Assembly (NCBI RefSeq): GCF_947503875.1
Contig: NZ_CANNFH010000001.1
Coordinates: 62,001-126,000, forward strand
Origin: an uncultured Polaribacter sp.
Lineage (GTDB): Bacteria; Bacteroidota; Bacteroidia; Flavobacteriales; Flavobacteriaceae
Reading direction: 5' to 3'
DNA length: 64,000 nt
Shown: piece after piece, positions 28,535 to 38,170 of the stretch
Layout: the number at the start of each line of letters is the position of its first letter
Numbering within the stretch: position 1 is the first letter of the stretch
Notes under the pieces: model-generated
The model's input: only the letters and a program-made list of their open reading frames with translations
What the model was told of the DNA's origin: nothing
The model's database searches: none
Position numbers and translations under genes: made by a program

Positions 28535-31378
28535 ATGAAGTTTTTTAAAATCATAAACATCTTCTCTGTTTGCTTATCTATACTTGCTTTGACGGCTTGT
28601 GTAAATAAACAGCAAAAAGAAATGGATTTGTCTGGAGAATGGGGCTTTAAGATAGATTCTTTAGATGTAGGTGAAACTGAAAATTGGTTTGCTAAAGATT
28701 TAAATGATGTCGTAAAACTACCAGGTTCTATGGCTGAAAATGGAAAAGGGAATGATATTACCGTAAACACAAATTGGACGGGTAATATGTGGAATGATAG
28801 TCTTTGGTATAAAGATCCAAAGATGAAAAAATACCGACAAAAAGGTAATGTAAAAGTACCTTTTTGGTTAACACCTGTAAAAGATTATAAAGGTGCTGCT
28901 TGGTATCAAAAAACCGTTGTTATTCCAGAAGATTGGGGTACTCAAAACATCAATCTTCATTTAGAACGCGTGCATTGGGAATCTACAGTTTGGGTAGATA
29001 ATAAAAAAATGGGTATGCAAAATACCTTAGCCACCTCGCATGATTATAATTTAGCAGATGTTTTAAGTCCTGGCGAGCACACCATTTCCATTCGTGTTGA
29101 TAATAGAATAAAAGATATCGATGTTGGCAAAGATGCACATAGTATATCAGACAATACACAAAGCAATTGGAATGGTATTGTTGGAGCTATCAAGTTAACT
29201 ACCTCTCCTATATTGGCGTTAGGGAATGTGAAGTTATATCCTAATGTGTCAACTAAAACCGTAAAAGTAGTTCTTCAAATTGAAAACGCATCAAAAGGAC
29301 TTAAAACTGCACAATTGAATATTAAAGCGAAAGAGAAGTCTGTTAATGGTACTTCTATTCAATCACTAAAAAAAGATATTGAAATTAATGGAAATCAAGA
29401 AATTGTTTTAGAATATCCTATGGGCGATAATCTGAAATTATGGGATGAATTTGAGCCAAACCTTTACAAAATGCAACTTACTTTAAAATCTGAAGCAGGA
29501 GTTGATACTAAAAATATCGATTTTGGAATGCGCGATTTTAAAGCTGAAGGGACTGTATTTACAATCAATGAGCGTCCCATTTATTTAAGAGGTACTTTAG
29601 AATGTGCCATTTTCCCAAAAACAGGTTATCCACCAACGGATGTAGATTCTTGGAAACGAATTTTTAAAATTATAAAAGCACACGGTTTAAATCATATGCG
29701 TTTTCATTCCTGGTGTCCACCAAAAGCGGCATTTGTTGCTGCAGATGAAATGGGTGTTTATATTCAAGCTGAAGCCTCTGCTTGGTTAGCAAATTTAGGA
29801 GATGGTAACCCTGTTGACAAATGGTTATACAAAGAAGGGGAAGCTATCATAAATGCTTATGGTAATCATCCATCGTTTGTTATGATGACTTATGGAAACG
29901 AACCAAGTGGCAAGAATCACAAAGACTATTTAACAAAATACGTAAATCATTTTCAGAATTTTGATAACCGTCGTTTATACACAAGTGGTGCTGGGTATCC
30001 CTATCTTGAAAATATGGATTTTTACAATCATAGAGGGCCTAGAATTCAAGGTTGGAATGAAAATTTAAAAAGTGTTATTAACGCAAAAGCACCCCAAACA
30101 AAATTTGATTGGAGCAAATTTATAGATAAAACACCAATGCCTTATGTAAGTCACGAAATGGGACAATGGTGTGTGTATCCTAACTTTAAAGAAATGTCCA
30201 AGTATACAGGTGTTTTAAAACCTAAAAATTTTGAGATTTTTAAAGAAACTTTAGAAGAAAATGGGATGTTGCATTTGGCTGACGATTACTTAAAAGCATC
30301 AGGTAAATTACAAACACTTTGTTATAAAGCAGATATTGAAGCCGCTTTAAGAACAAAAGGAATGGCAGGATATCAATTGTTAGATTTACACGATTTTCCT
30401 GGACAAGGAACAGCTTTAGTAGGTGTTTTAGACGCCTTTTGGGATGAAAAAGGTTATGTAACACCAGAAGAATTTAGGGCGTTTAGTGGTAAAACTGTGC
30501 CTTTAGCACGATTAAAACAGCGTACCTTTAAAAATACAGATACTTTATCAGCATCTATTGAAATTGCACATTTTGATAAAAATGCCTTAGAAAACGTGGT
30601 CCCAAAATGGACCTTAACCAAACCTGATGGAAGTATTTTTGATAAAGGTAATTTAGATAAAACAGATATTCCTATTGGTAATGGAATTCAATTAGGAAAA
30701 ATCAATAGACCTTTAAATATAATTGATACAGCTCAAAAACTGACTTTAAATGTTATGGTTAATGATTTTAAAAACAGCTGGGATATTTGGGTGTATCCAG
30801 AAGTAAAATCTCCGATTAATACCAAAACAGATTACAGAATAGTCAGTAAGTTAGATAACAAAACGCTATCATATTTAGAAAATGGTGGAAATGTATTATT
30901 AAATGTTACAAAAGGCGATATTACTACTAAATATGGTGGTGATATTGGTATTGGTTTTTCAAGTATTTTTTGGAATACCTCTTGGACTAAAGAACAAAAG
31001 CCGCATACGCTAGGTATTTTATGTAATCCTGAACACCCAGCGTTGGCGAATTTTCCAACCGAATATCATTCCAATTGGCAATGGTGGGATGCCATGAGCA
31101 CCTCAAATGTTATTATTTTTGATGAGATGCCAAAGTTAAATCCTATTGTAAGAGTGATAGACGATTGGTTTAAAAACAGAAAAACAGCACTCATTTTTGA
31201 AGTAAAAGTGGGTAAAGGTAAGCTGCTGTTTTCTGGAATTGATTTACACACAAATTTAAGTGAGCGACTAGAAGCACAACAGCTTTTATATAGCCTTGAA
31301 AAATATATAGCTAGTGATGCTTTCAATCCAAAAGAAAGTATTACAAAACAACAATTAAACAAAATATTAAAGTATTAA
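28535..31378 (+). CDS. Glycoside hydrolase family 2 protein
   Basis: Sugar-binding and TIM-barrel arrangement; MMTYGNEPSG acid/base and VSHEMGQW nucleophile regions. Confidence 0.85.
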   Translation: MKFFKIINIFSVCLSILALTACVNKQQKEMDLSGEWGFKIDSLDVGETENWFAKDLNDVVKLPGSMAENGKGNDITVNTNWTGNMWNDSLWYKDPKMKKYRQKGNVKVPFWLTPVKDYKGAAWYQKTVVIPEDWGTQNINLHLERVHWESTVWVDNKKMGMQNTLATSHDYNLADVLSPGEHTISIRVDNRIKDIDVGKDAHSISDNTQSNWNGIVGAIKLTTSPILALGNVKLYPNVSTKTVKVVLQIENASKGLKTAQLNIKAKEKSVNGTSIQSLKKDIEINGNQEIVLEYPMGDNLKLWDEFEPNLYKMQLTLKSEAGVDTKNIDFGMRDFKAEGTVFTINERPIYLRGTLECAIFPKTGYPPTDVDSWKRIFKIIKAHGLNHMRFHSWCPPKAAFVAADEMGVYIQAEASAWLANLGDGNPVDKWLYKEGEAIINAYGNHPSFVMMTYGNEPSGKNHKDYLTKYVNHFQNFDNRRLYTSGAGYPYLENMDFYNHRGPRIQGWNENLKSVINAKAPQTKFDWSKFIDKTPMPYVSHEMGQWCVYPNFKEMSKYTGVLKPKNFEIFKETLEENGMLHLADDYLKASGKLQTLCYKADIEAALRTKGMAGYQLLDLHDFPGQGTALVGVLDAFWDEKGYVTPEEFRAFSGKTVPLARLKQRTFKNTDTLSASIEIAHFDKNALENVVPKWTLTKPDGSIFDKGNLDKTDIPIGNGIQLGKINRPLNIIDTAQKLTLNVMVNDFKNSWDIWVYPEVKSPINTKTDYRIVSKLDNKTLSYLENGGNVLLNVTKGDITTKYGGDIGIGFSSIFWNTSWTKEQKPHTLGILCNPEHPALANFPTEYHSNWQWWDAMSTSNVIIFDEMPKLNPIVRVIDDWFKNRKTALIFEVKVGKGKLLFSGIDLHTNLSERLEAQQLLYSLEKYIASDAFNPKESITKQQLNKILKY

Positions 31379-31415
31379 TATGCATTTGAAAAAGTGTAGC
31401 GTAAAACATTAAAGT

Positions 31416-34400
31416 ATGAAAACTGTAAAAGCCTGGGAAGAAAAAGTAATCATTCCTACTTATGAAGTTGGAGCTCCTGAAAAGTATCCTGTTTTTCTTG
31501 AAAAGCGCGTATATCAAGCGAGTAGTGGAGCGGTTTATCCACATCCTGTAATCGAAAAAATTAGTGACACTAAAGTAGATAAAGAATGGAATGCCATTTT
31601 TATAGAGAATGATTATATTAAATTAATGATTTTACCTGCTTTAGGAGGAAGAATTCAAAGAGCCTATGATAAGGTTCGTAAACGTGATTTTGTTTACTAT
31701 AATCATGTAATAAAACCGGCATTGGTAGGTTTAACTGGTCCTTGGATTTCTGGTGGTATAGAATTTAATTGGCCACAACATCATAGACCAAGTACTTACG
31801 ACCCAACAGATTTCTATATTGAAGAAAATGAAGATGGTAGTAAAACAGTTTGGGTAAGCGAATTAGAGCGTATGTTTCGTACAAAAGGAATGGCAGGTTT
31901 TACCTTACATCCGGATAAAGCATACATAGAAATTAAAGCACATTTATATAACAGAACTCCACATCCGCAAACCTTTTTATGGTGGGCAAATCCTGCAGTT
32001 GCAGTAAACGATCATTATCAATCGGTATTTCCACCAGATGTAAATGCGGTTTTTGATCATGGTAAACGAGATGTTTCTGAATTTCCAATAGCAAAAGGAG
32101 AATATTACAAAGTAGATTATTCTCCAGGAACAGATATTTCTAGATATAAGAATATACCTGTACCCACTAGTTATATGGCAATTACCTCAAAATACGATTT
32201 TGTAGGTGGGTACGAAAATGATTCAAAAGGAGGGTTATTGCATGTTGCAGATCATAATGTATCGCCAGGAAAAAAACAATGGACTTGGGGTAATGGTGAA
32301 TTTGGAAAAGCATGGGATAGAAATTTAACAGACAAAGATGGTCCATATATTGAGTTGATGTGTGGTGTATATACTGATAATCAACCCGATTTTTCATGGA
32401 TGCATCCGTATGAAGAAAAAAGCTTTAAACAGTATTTTATGCCCTACTATAATGTAGGTGTTGTAAAAAATGCAACCAAAGAAGCTTTAGTAAACTTAGA
32501 AATGGTAGATGGTAAAGTTTTAGTAAAAGTACATGTTACTGCAATGTACACAAATAGTATCATCACTTTAAAAGCAAATGAAACAGTATTACACGAAGAG
32601 GTTTTAAATCTTTCTCCAGAAGAAGGTTTTGAAAAATCTTTAGAAATTGGAAGCAATACTTTTAATGATTTACAAATATCAGTTAGCGATAGCCAGGGAA
32701 AAGTGTTGGTGGCATGGGAACCAGATAAAGATTTGTCAGAAGAAATTCCTGAGCCAGCAAAGGCTGCAAAAGACCCTAAAGATATTGACACTGTAGAAGG
32801 TTTGTATTTAAGAGGTTTACACTTAGAACAATACAGACATGCAACTTTTAATGCAACTGATTATTACGAGGAAGCTTTAAGACGCTCGCCAAAAGATGTA
32901 CGTTGTAATAATGCTATGGGACTGTGGCACATGCGTAAAGGTCAGTTAGAAAAATCTATTGGTTATTTTGACATCGCTATTGAAACCTTAACTAGTCATA
33001 ATCCAAATCCTTATGACGGCGAACCATATTTTAATAAAGGTCTAGCCTTAAGTTATTTAGGAAAAAAGGACGAGGCTTACGCAAGTTTCTTTAAAGCCTG
33101 TTGGAATGCCCAATGGCAAGATGCTGGCTATTTTAATCTAGCACAAATAGATTGTTTTAGAGGCGATTTAGACAAAGCTTTAGACCTTGTAGATAGAGCA
33201 TTGATTAAAAACTGGCACAACCATAAGGCAAGACATTTAAAAGTGATTATTTTAAGAAAACTAGGTAAAATTGAAGCGGCTAATCAACTAGTAAAAGAAT
33301 CATTAGTCATTGATAAATTCAACTTTGGTATTTTATACGAACGTTATATTTTATCTAACAAAATAGAAGATTTAGAGGCTCTTAAACACATTCTAAGAAA
33401 TAATGCACATAATTATATTGAGTTTGCTTTAGACTATGCTTCTGCTGGTCAGTTTGATGAAGCTGTTGCTTTATTAAAAGTGCATACAAAGGAAAACACT
33501 ATGGTTTATCCTATGGTGTATTATTTTATGGGATGGTTTTACGATCAAAAAGGAGATTCTACAAGTGCATTAAAAGCCTACAAGCAAGGATCTCAAATGC
33601 CAGATAAATATTGTTTCCCAAATAAAATAGAAGAGGTTTTAGCGTTACAAGCTGCTTGTAAAGCAAACCCGTTTGATGCTAAAGCATTTTATTATGTAGG
33701 GAATTTTTGGTATGCAAATAGACAGTATATAGAAGCGCAAGAATGTTGGGAATCTTCATTAAATCTAGATGATAGTTTTGCAATTATTCATCGTAATTTA
33801 GCACTACTATACTATAATAAAACCAATCAAAAAGAATTAGCAGTAAAACATTTAGAACGTGCTTTTGAGTTAGATAATACAGATGCTAGATTGTTAATGG
33901 AGCTTGATCAACTTTACAAAAAAATAAATGTTTCTATACACAAACGTTTGTCTATTTTAGAGCAGTATATAGATTTAACTAATTCAAGAGACGATTTATA
34001 TCTAGAGCGTATTTCATTATACAACCTCAAAGGAGATTTTGAAAAGGCGAAACAACTAATAGAAAATAGACAATTTCATCCTTGGGAAGGAGGAGAAGGT
34101 AAAGTGCCATTTCAATATTTAACTTGTTATACAGAGCTAGCTAAGAAAAATATAAACATAAGGAATTTTGATTATGCTATTGAACTATTAACTGCAGCAA
34201 AAACATACCCTCATAATTTAGGAGAAGGTAAATTACATGGTACAGTTGAAAATGACATTGATTACTGGTTAGGTTGTGCTTACGAAGGTTTAGGTAAAAC
34301 CGATAAAGCTAAGGAGTTTTTTGAATTAGCATCAGAAGGATTAAGCGATCCAAGTCCTGCAATATTTTATAACGATCAACAGCCAGATAAAATATTTTAT

Positions 34401-34715
34401 CAAGGACTGGCATTAGAAAAATTAGGAAAATCTAAAAAAGCTAAAAAGAGGTTTGATAATCTGTTAAACTATGGTAGAGACCATATGAACGATGATGTAA
34501 AGCTAGATTATTTTGCTATATCACTGCCAGATTTATTAATATGGGAAGAAAACTTAAATGTTATAAACAAAATACATTGCAATTATTTAATAGGCCTTGG
34601 TCAATTAGGAAAAGGAAATGATGCTGAAGCTATGGAAGCTTTTGATAAAGTAAAACATACTAATTTATCTCACATACCAGCTAATATTCATGCTCAATTA
34701 ATAGGTGTTTCTTAA
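31416..34715 (+). CDS. DUF5107 domain plus tetratricopeptide-repeat protein
   Basis: N-terminal WEEKVIIPTYEVGAPEKYPVFLEKRVYQ...WISGGIEFNWPQHHRPS; multiple TPRs; no signal peptide evident. Confidence 0.8.
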   Translation: MKTVKAWEEKVIIPTYEVGAPEKYPVFLEKRVYQASSGAVYPHPVIEKISDTKVDKEWNAIFIENDYIKLMILPALGGRIQRAYDKVRKRDFVYYNHVIKPALVGLTGPWISGGIEFNWPQHHRPSTYDPTDFYIEENEDGSKTVWVSELERMFRTKGMAGFTLHPDKAYIEIKAHLYNRTPHPQTFLWWANPAVAVNDHYQSVFPPDVNAVFDHGKRDVSEFPIAKGEYYKVDYSPGTDISRYKNIPVPTSYMAITSKYDFVGGYENDSKGGLLHVADHNVSPGKKQWTWGNGEFGKAWDRNLTDKDGPYIELMCGVYTDNQPDFSWMHPYEEKSFKQYFMPYYNVGVVKNATKEALVNLEMVDGKVLVKVHVTAMYTNSIITLKANETVLHEEVLNLSPEEGFEKSLEIGSNTFNDLQISVSDSQGKVLVAWEPDKDLSEEIPEPAKAAKDPKDIDTVEGLYLRGLHLEQYRHATFNATDYYEEALRRSPKDVRCNNAMGLWHMRKGQLEKSIGYFDIAIETLTSHNPNPYDGEPYFNKGLALSYLGKKDEAYASFFKACWNAQWQDAGYFNLAQIDCFRGDLDKALDLVDRALIKNWHNHKARHLKVIILRKLGKIEAANQLVKESLVIDKFNFGILYERYILSNKIEDLEALKHILRNNAHNYIEFALDYASAGQFDEAVALLKVHTKENTMVYPMVYYFMGWFYDQKGDSTSALKAYKQGSQMPDKYCFPNKIEEVLALQAACKANPFDAKAFYYVGNFWYANRQYIEAQECWESSLNLDDSFAIIHRNLALLYYNKTNQKELAVKHLERAFELDNTDARLLMELDQLYKKINVSIHKRLSILEQYIDLTNSRDDLYLERISLYNLKGDFEKAKQLIENRQFHPWEGGEGKVPFQYLTCYTELAKKNINIRNFDYAIELLTAAKTYPHNLGEGKLHGTVENDIDYWLGCAYEGLGKTDKAKEFFELASEGLSDPSPAIFYNDQQPDKIFYQGLALEKLGKSKKAKKRFDNLLNYGRDHMNDDVKLDYFAISLPDLLIWEENLNVINKIHCNYLIGLGQLGKGNDAEAMEAFDKVKHTNLSHIPANIHAQLIGVS

Positions 34716-34728
34716 TATTTTAAATTTC

Positions 34729-36240
34729 ATGAACTCTAAATTTTCAATATATTTTTGTGTAATTTTCTTCTTTTTGGGAGTAAATAATACTATTTTTTCT
34801 CAAAAAGAAAAACCAAATATTGTTATCATTTATGTAGATGATTTGGGTTTTGGTGATATTGGAGTAAATGGAGCAATTGGAGTAAAAACACCAAATATAG
34901 ATAAATTAGCAAAAAATGGATTAAATTTTACGGATGCTCATTGTTCTGCAGCAACATGTACACCATCTCGTTATTCTTTATTAACAGGGAGTTATGCATT
35001 TAGAAATAATGCTGCTATTTTAGAAGGTGATGCGCCCTTAATCATAGATGTTAAAAAAGAAACATTGCCCAAAATGTTACAGAAAGCAGGTTACAAAACT
35101 GGTGTAGTTGGTAAATGGCACTTGGGTCTTGGAAAAGGAAAAATTGATTGGAATAAACGCATACCATTAGGACCAAAAGAGGTTGGGTTTGATTATAGTT
35201 TTTTAATTCCTGCAACAGGAGATCGTGTACCTACAGTTTTTTTAGAAAATCAAGAAGTAGTAAACTTAGATCCTAATGATCCAATTTCAGTTAGCTATGG
35301 AACAAGAATTGAAGGATATCCTTGGGGATTTAAACATCCAGAATTGTTAAAACAACATACAGATCCTTACCATCAAGGAGCAGTAATTAATGGAATTAGT
35401 AGAATTGGCTACATGAAAGGTGGAAAGGATGCGCTTTGGGTTGATGAAAAAATACCTTTTGTACTCTCTGAAACTGCTAATAATTTTATAGAAGATAATA
35501 AAGAAAATCCGTTCTTTTTATATTTTTCGCTTCACGATATTCATCAACCAAGAATTGCAAATATAAAGTTTGTAGAAAGTAGTACTATGGGACCTCGTGG
35601 AGACGTTATTGCTCAAATGGATTGGTGTGTAGGTCAGATTACAGAAAGTTTGAAAAAACAAAATCTTTTAGAAAATACATTAATCATTTTTACAAGTGAT
35701 AACGGACCAATTTTAGATGATGGATATTTAGATTATGCAAGAGAATTAGTAGGCAATCATAAACCAGGTGGTATTTATAGAGGAAGTAAATATTCTGTTT
35801 ATGAAGCAGGAACAAGAATGCCAACAATAGTTCATTGGCCAAAAGAAGTAAAGCCAGGTAAAAGTTCGGCTTTGTTATCTCAAGTAGATTTGTATAAATC
35901 TTTAGCTTGTTTGGTTAAGCAAGATATTGCAAAAGGTGCAGCTCCAGATAGTCAGGATTTTTTAAAATCTTGGCTAGGAAAATCAAATAAAGGTAGAGAA
36001 TTTTTGTTGGAAGAAGCCTATACGTATGGTTTAAGAATGGGAAATTGGAAATACATACAACCTAAAAATAAACCAGTACCAAATTGGATTGTACAAAAAT
36101 TTGTAGATCCAGGGTTTAATAAAAAAGTTCAATTGTACAATTTAGATAAAGATCCATCAGAATCTAAAAATGTTTATAAAGATTACCCTAAGATTGTGAA
36201 AAAGATGGAGAAAAAGTTGAACGAAATCTTCAATCAATAA
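34729..36240 (+). CDS. S1-family sulfatase
   Basis: IYVDDLGFGDIG; TCTPSRYSLLTGSY; VGKWHLGLGKG; FTSDNGP; start placed at the second Met (ORF track start 34705). Confidence 0.93.
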   Translation: MNSKFSIYFCVIFFFLGVNNTIFSQKEKPNIVIIYVDDLGFGDIGVNGAIGVKTPNIDKLAKNGLNFTDAHCSAATCTPSRYSLLTGSYAFRNNAAILEGDAPLIIDVKKETLPKMLQKAGYKTGVVGKWHLGLGKGKIDWNKRIPLGPKEVGFDYSFLIPATGDRVPTVFLENQEVVNLDPNDPISVSYGTRIEGYPWGFKHPELLKQHTDPYHQGAVINGISRIGYMKGGKDALWVDEKIPFVLSETANNFIEDNKENPFFLYFSLHDIHQPRIANIKFVESSTMGPRGDVIAQMDWCVGQITESLKKQNLLENTLIIFTSDNGPILDDGYLDYARELVGNHKPGGIYRGSKYSVYEAGTRMPTIVHWPKEVKPGKSSALLSQVDLYKSLACLVKQDIAKGAAPDSQDFLKSWLGKSNKGREFLLEEAYTYGLRMGNWKYIQPKNKPVPNWIVQKFVDPGFNKKVQLYNLDKDPSESKNVYKDYPKIVKKMEKKLNEIFNQ

Positions 36241-36262
36241 AAATTTTTCAAGTTAAAAAAAG

Positions 36263-38155
36263 GTGAAATTATATAATCTATTAATCATATCAATATTAAT
36301 TGTTTTGAGTTTTGGTTGTAAAACAAAAAATCAAAAACAACCAAATATTTTATGGATTACTATAGAGGATACTTCTCCACAGTTTATTGGTTGTTATGGT
36401 GACGCTAATGCAAGTACTCCTGTAATAGATAAGTTAGCAGATGAAGGGGTTCGTTTTACGAATGTGTTTTCTACAGGTACAGTATGTTCTGCTAGCAGAT
36501 TTACTATAATTACAGGTGCTAGAACTTTTAAAACAGGTACAGGTCATCAAAGAAGTCAGTATTCAATTCCAAGTTCTATTAAAGGGTTTCCTTATTATAT
36601 AAAACAATTAGGATATTACACTACTAATAATTCTAAAACAGATTATAACATTGCTAATGAAAAAGATTTTGTAAAGCAAGCTTGGAACGAAAGTTCTAAT
36701 AAGGCAAACTGGAAGGGAAGAGCAGAAGGACAACCATTCTTTTCGGTTTTTAATTTTGCAGAATCTCATCAATCAAGAACTATGTCTTGGACATTTGAGC
36801 AATATAAAAAGCATGTTTGGAATCACCTTACTGAAGAAGATAGAATTCCTGATGATGCATTTGATATGCCTCCTTTTTATAATGATACACCTCAAATGCG
36901 CAAACAATTTGCTAGAGTGTATAATTCTATTAAGTTAACAGATAATAGAATTGGCGATTTATTACAAAAATTAGAGGATGATGGCTTAAGAGATGATACT
37001 ATTATTTTCTTTTTTGCAGACCATGGTGAGGGTATACCAAGAGCAAAAACAAATGGAATAAATTTAGGATATCGTGTTCCGTTTATTGCATGGTTTCCAG
37101 AAAAATTCAAACATTTATCACCCTGGAAAACAGGAGGAACTATTAGTAACAAACTAATTAGTTTTGAAGATTTAGGGCCAAGTATGATTGATTTATTAGG
37201 TGGAGAAGTTCCAGTATATATGAAAGGTAAAAAACTTTTCAACGTTAATTCAAAAGCTAAGAATGAGCTATTATTACTTTCTACAGATAGGGTAGATAAT
37301 GGTTTGGATTTGGTAAGAAGTGTAACCGATGGAAAGTATGTATATTCAAGAAACTTTATGCCTTTTATACCAGAAGTACGTTATATCAATTATTTAGAAA
37401 TTGCAGATATCACAAAGCATATGCGTAGTGATTTAAAGCAAGGTAAACTTAATGCACTGCAGTCTGGTATTTTTGATACGCGTCCTTATGAAATGTTATT
37501 TGATGTTGAAAATGACATTTGGGAAACCAATAATCTAGCCGAAAATCCAAAATATAAGTCTGTAAAAGAAAACATGAGACAATTCTTGGATACTGAACTT
37601 TTAAAAGTAAAAGATATTATGTTTATGCCAGAATATGAAATGGCTAAAATTTCAAAAACACAAACTGTTTATGAATATCGTTTAGATGAAACCAATTATA
37701 ATTTTGATGAGATTTATAAAGTAGCATCTTTATCTGGTAAAAAAGGAGAAGAGGTTGCTAAAGCTCAAATTGCATATCTAAATCATAAAAATGATATTGT
37801 ACGTTATTGGGCTAGTATTGGATTAATATCTCAAGATAAAACGCTGTTACAATCGTATCAAAAAGAATTAAATGAAGCCCTTACAGATGAATATGCTCCT
37901 GTTTCAGTTTCAATTTCAGCAATATTGTATGATAAATTTAAAAGTAAAAAAGCTGCTGAGAGTTTAAAACGATTTAGTGTAAATAAAAATAAGTTTTTAG
38001 CATTAATGTCTGTAAATTATATGCTATACATTAATGATAAAACACCTTTTATAAATACAATAGCGGAATTAAATCAACAAAAAGATTTAAACGGAACCGT
38101 TAAAAATGCTTGCAAAGATTTTTTGGAAGTAGTAAAACAAAATAAGTTTAACTAA
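36263..38155 (+). CDS. S1-family sulfatase with Ala-type formylglycine motif and C-terminal helical repeat region
   Basis: ILWITIEDTSPQFIGCYG; TVCSASRFTIITGARTF; FFADHGEGIPRAK; GTG start. Confidence 0.9.
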   Translation: MKLYNLLIISILIVLSFGCKTKNQKQPNILWITIEDTSPQFIGCYGDANASTPVIDKLADEGVRFTNVFSTGTVCSASRFTIITGARTFKTGTGHQRSQYSIPSSIKGFPYYIKQLGYYTTNNSKTDYNIANEKDFVKQAWNESSNKANWKGRAEGQPFFSVFNFAESHQSRTMSWTFEQYKKHVWNHLTEEDRIPDDAFDMPPFYNDTPQMRKQFARVYNSIKLTDNRIGDLLQKLEDDGLRDDTIIFFFADHGEGIPRAKTNGINLGYRVPFIAWFPEKFKHLSPWKTGGTISNKLISFEDLGPSMIDLLGGEVPVYMKGKKLFNVNSKAKNELLLLSTDRVDNGLDLVRSVTDGKYVYSRNFMPFIPEVRYINYLEIADITKHMRSDLKQGKLNALQSGIFDTRPYEMLFDVENDIWETNNLAENPKYKSVKENMRQFLDTELLKVKDIMFMPEYEMAKISKTQTVYEYRLDETNYNFDEIYKVASLSGKKGEEVAKAQIAYLNHKNDIVRYWASIGLISQDKTLLQSYQKELNEALTDEYAPVSVSISAILYDKFKSKKAAESLKRFSVNKNKFLALMSVNYMLYINDKTPFINTIAELNQQKDLNGTVKNACKDFLEVVKQNKFN

Positions 38156-38170
38156 GATATTTACAATTCT

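Noticed and set aside
34060-34080. Lone AATAGACA (TGTCTATT complement) within the DUF5107 gene, and a similar one near 52993 in galK
   Set aside because: Inside coding sequence and without a TCCATAT partner at the required spacing; chance matches expected
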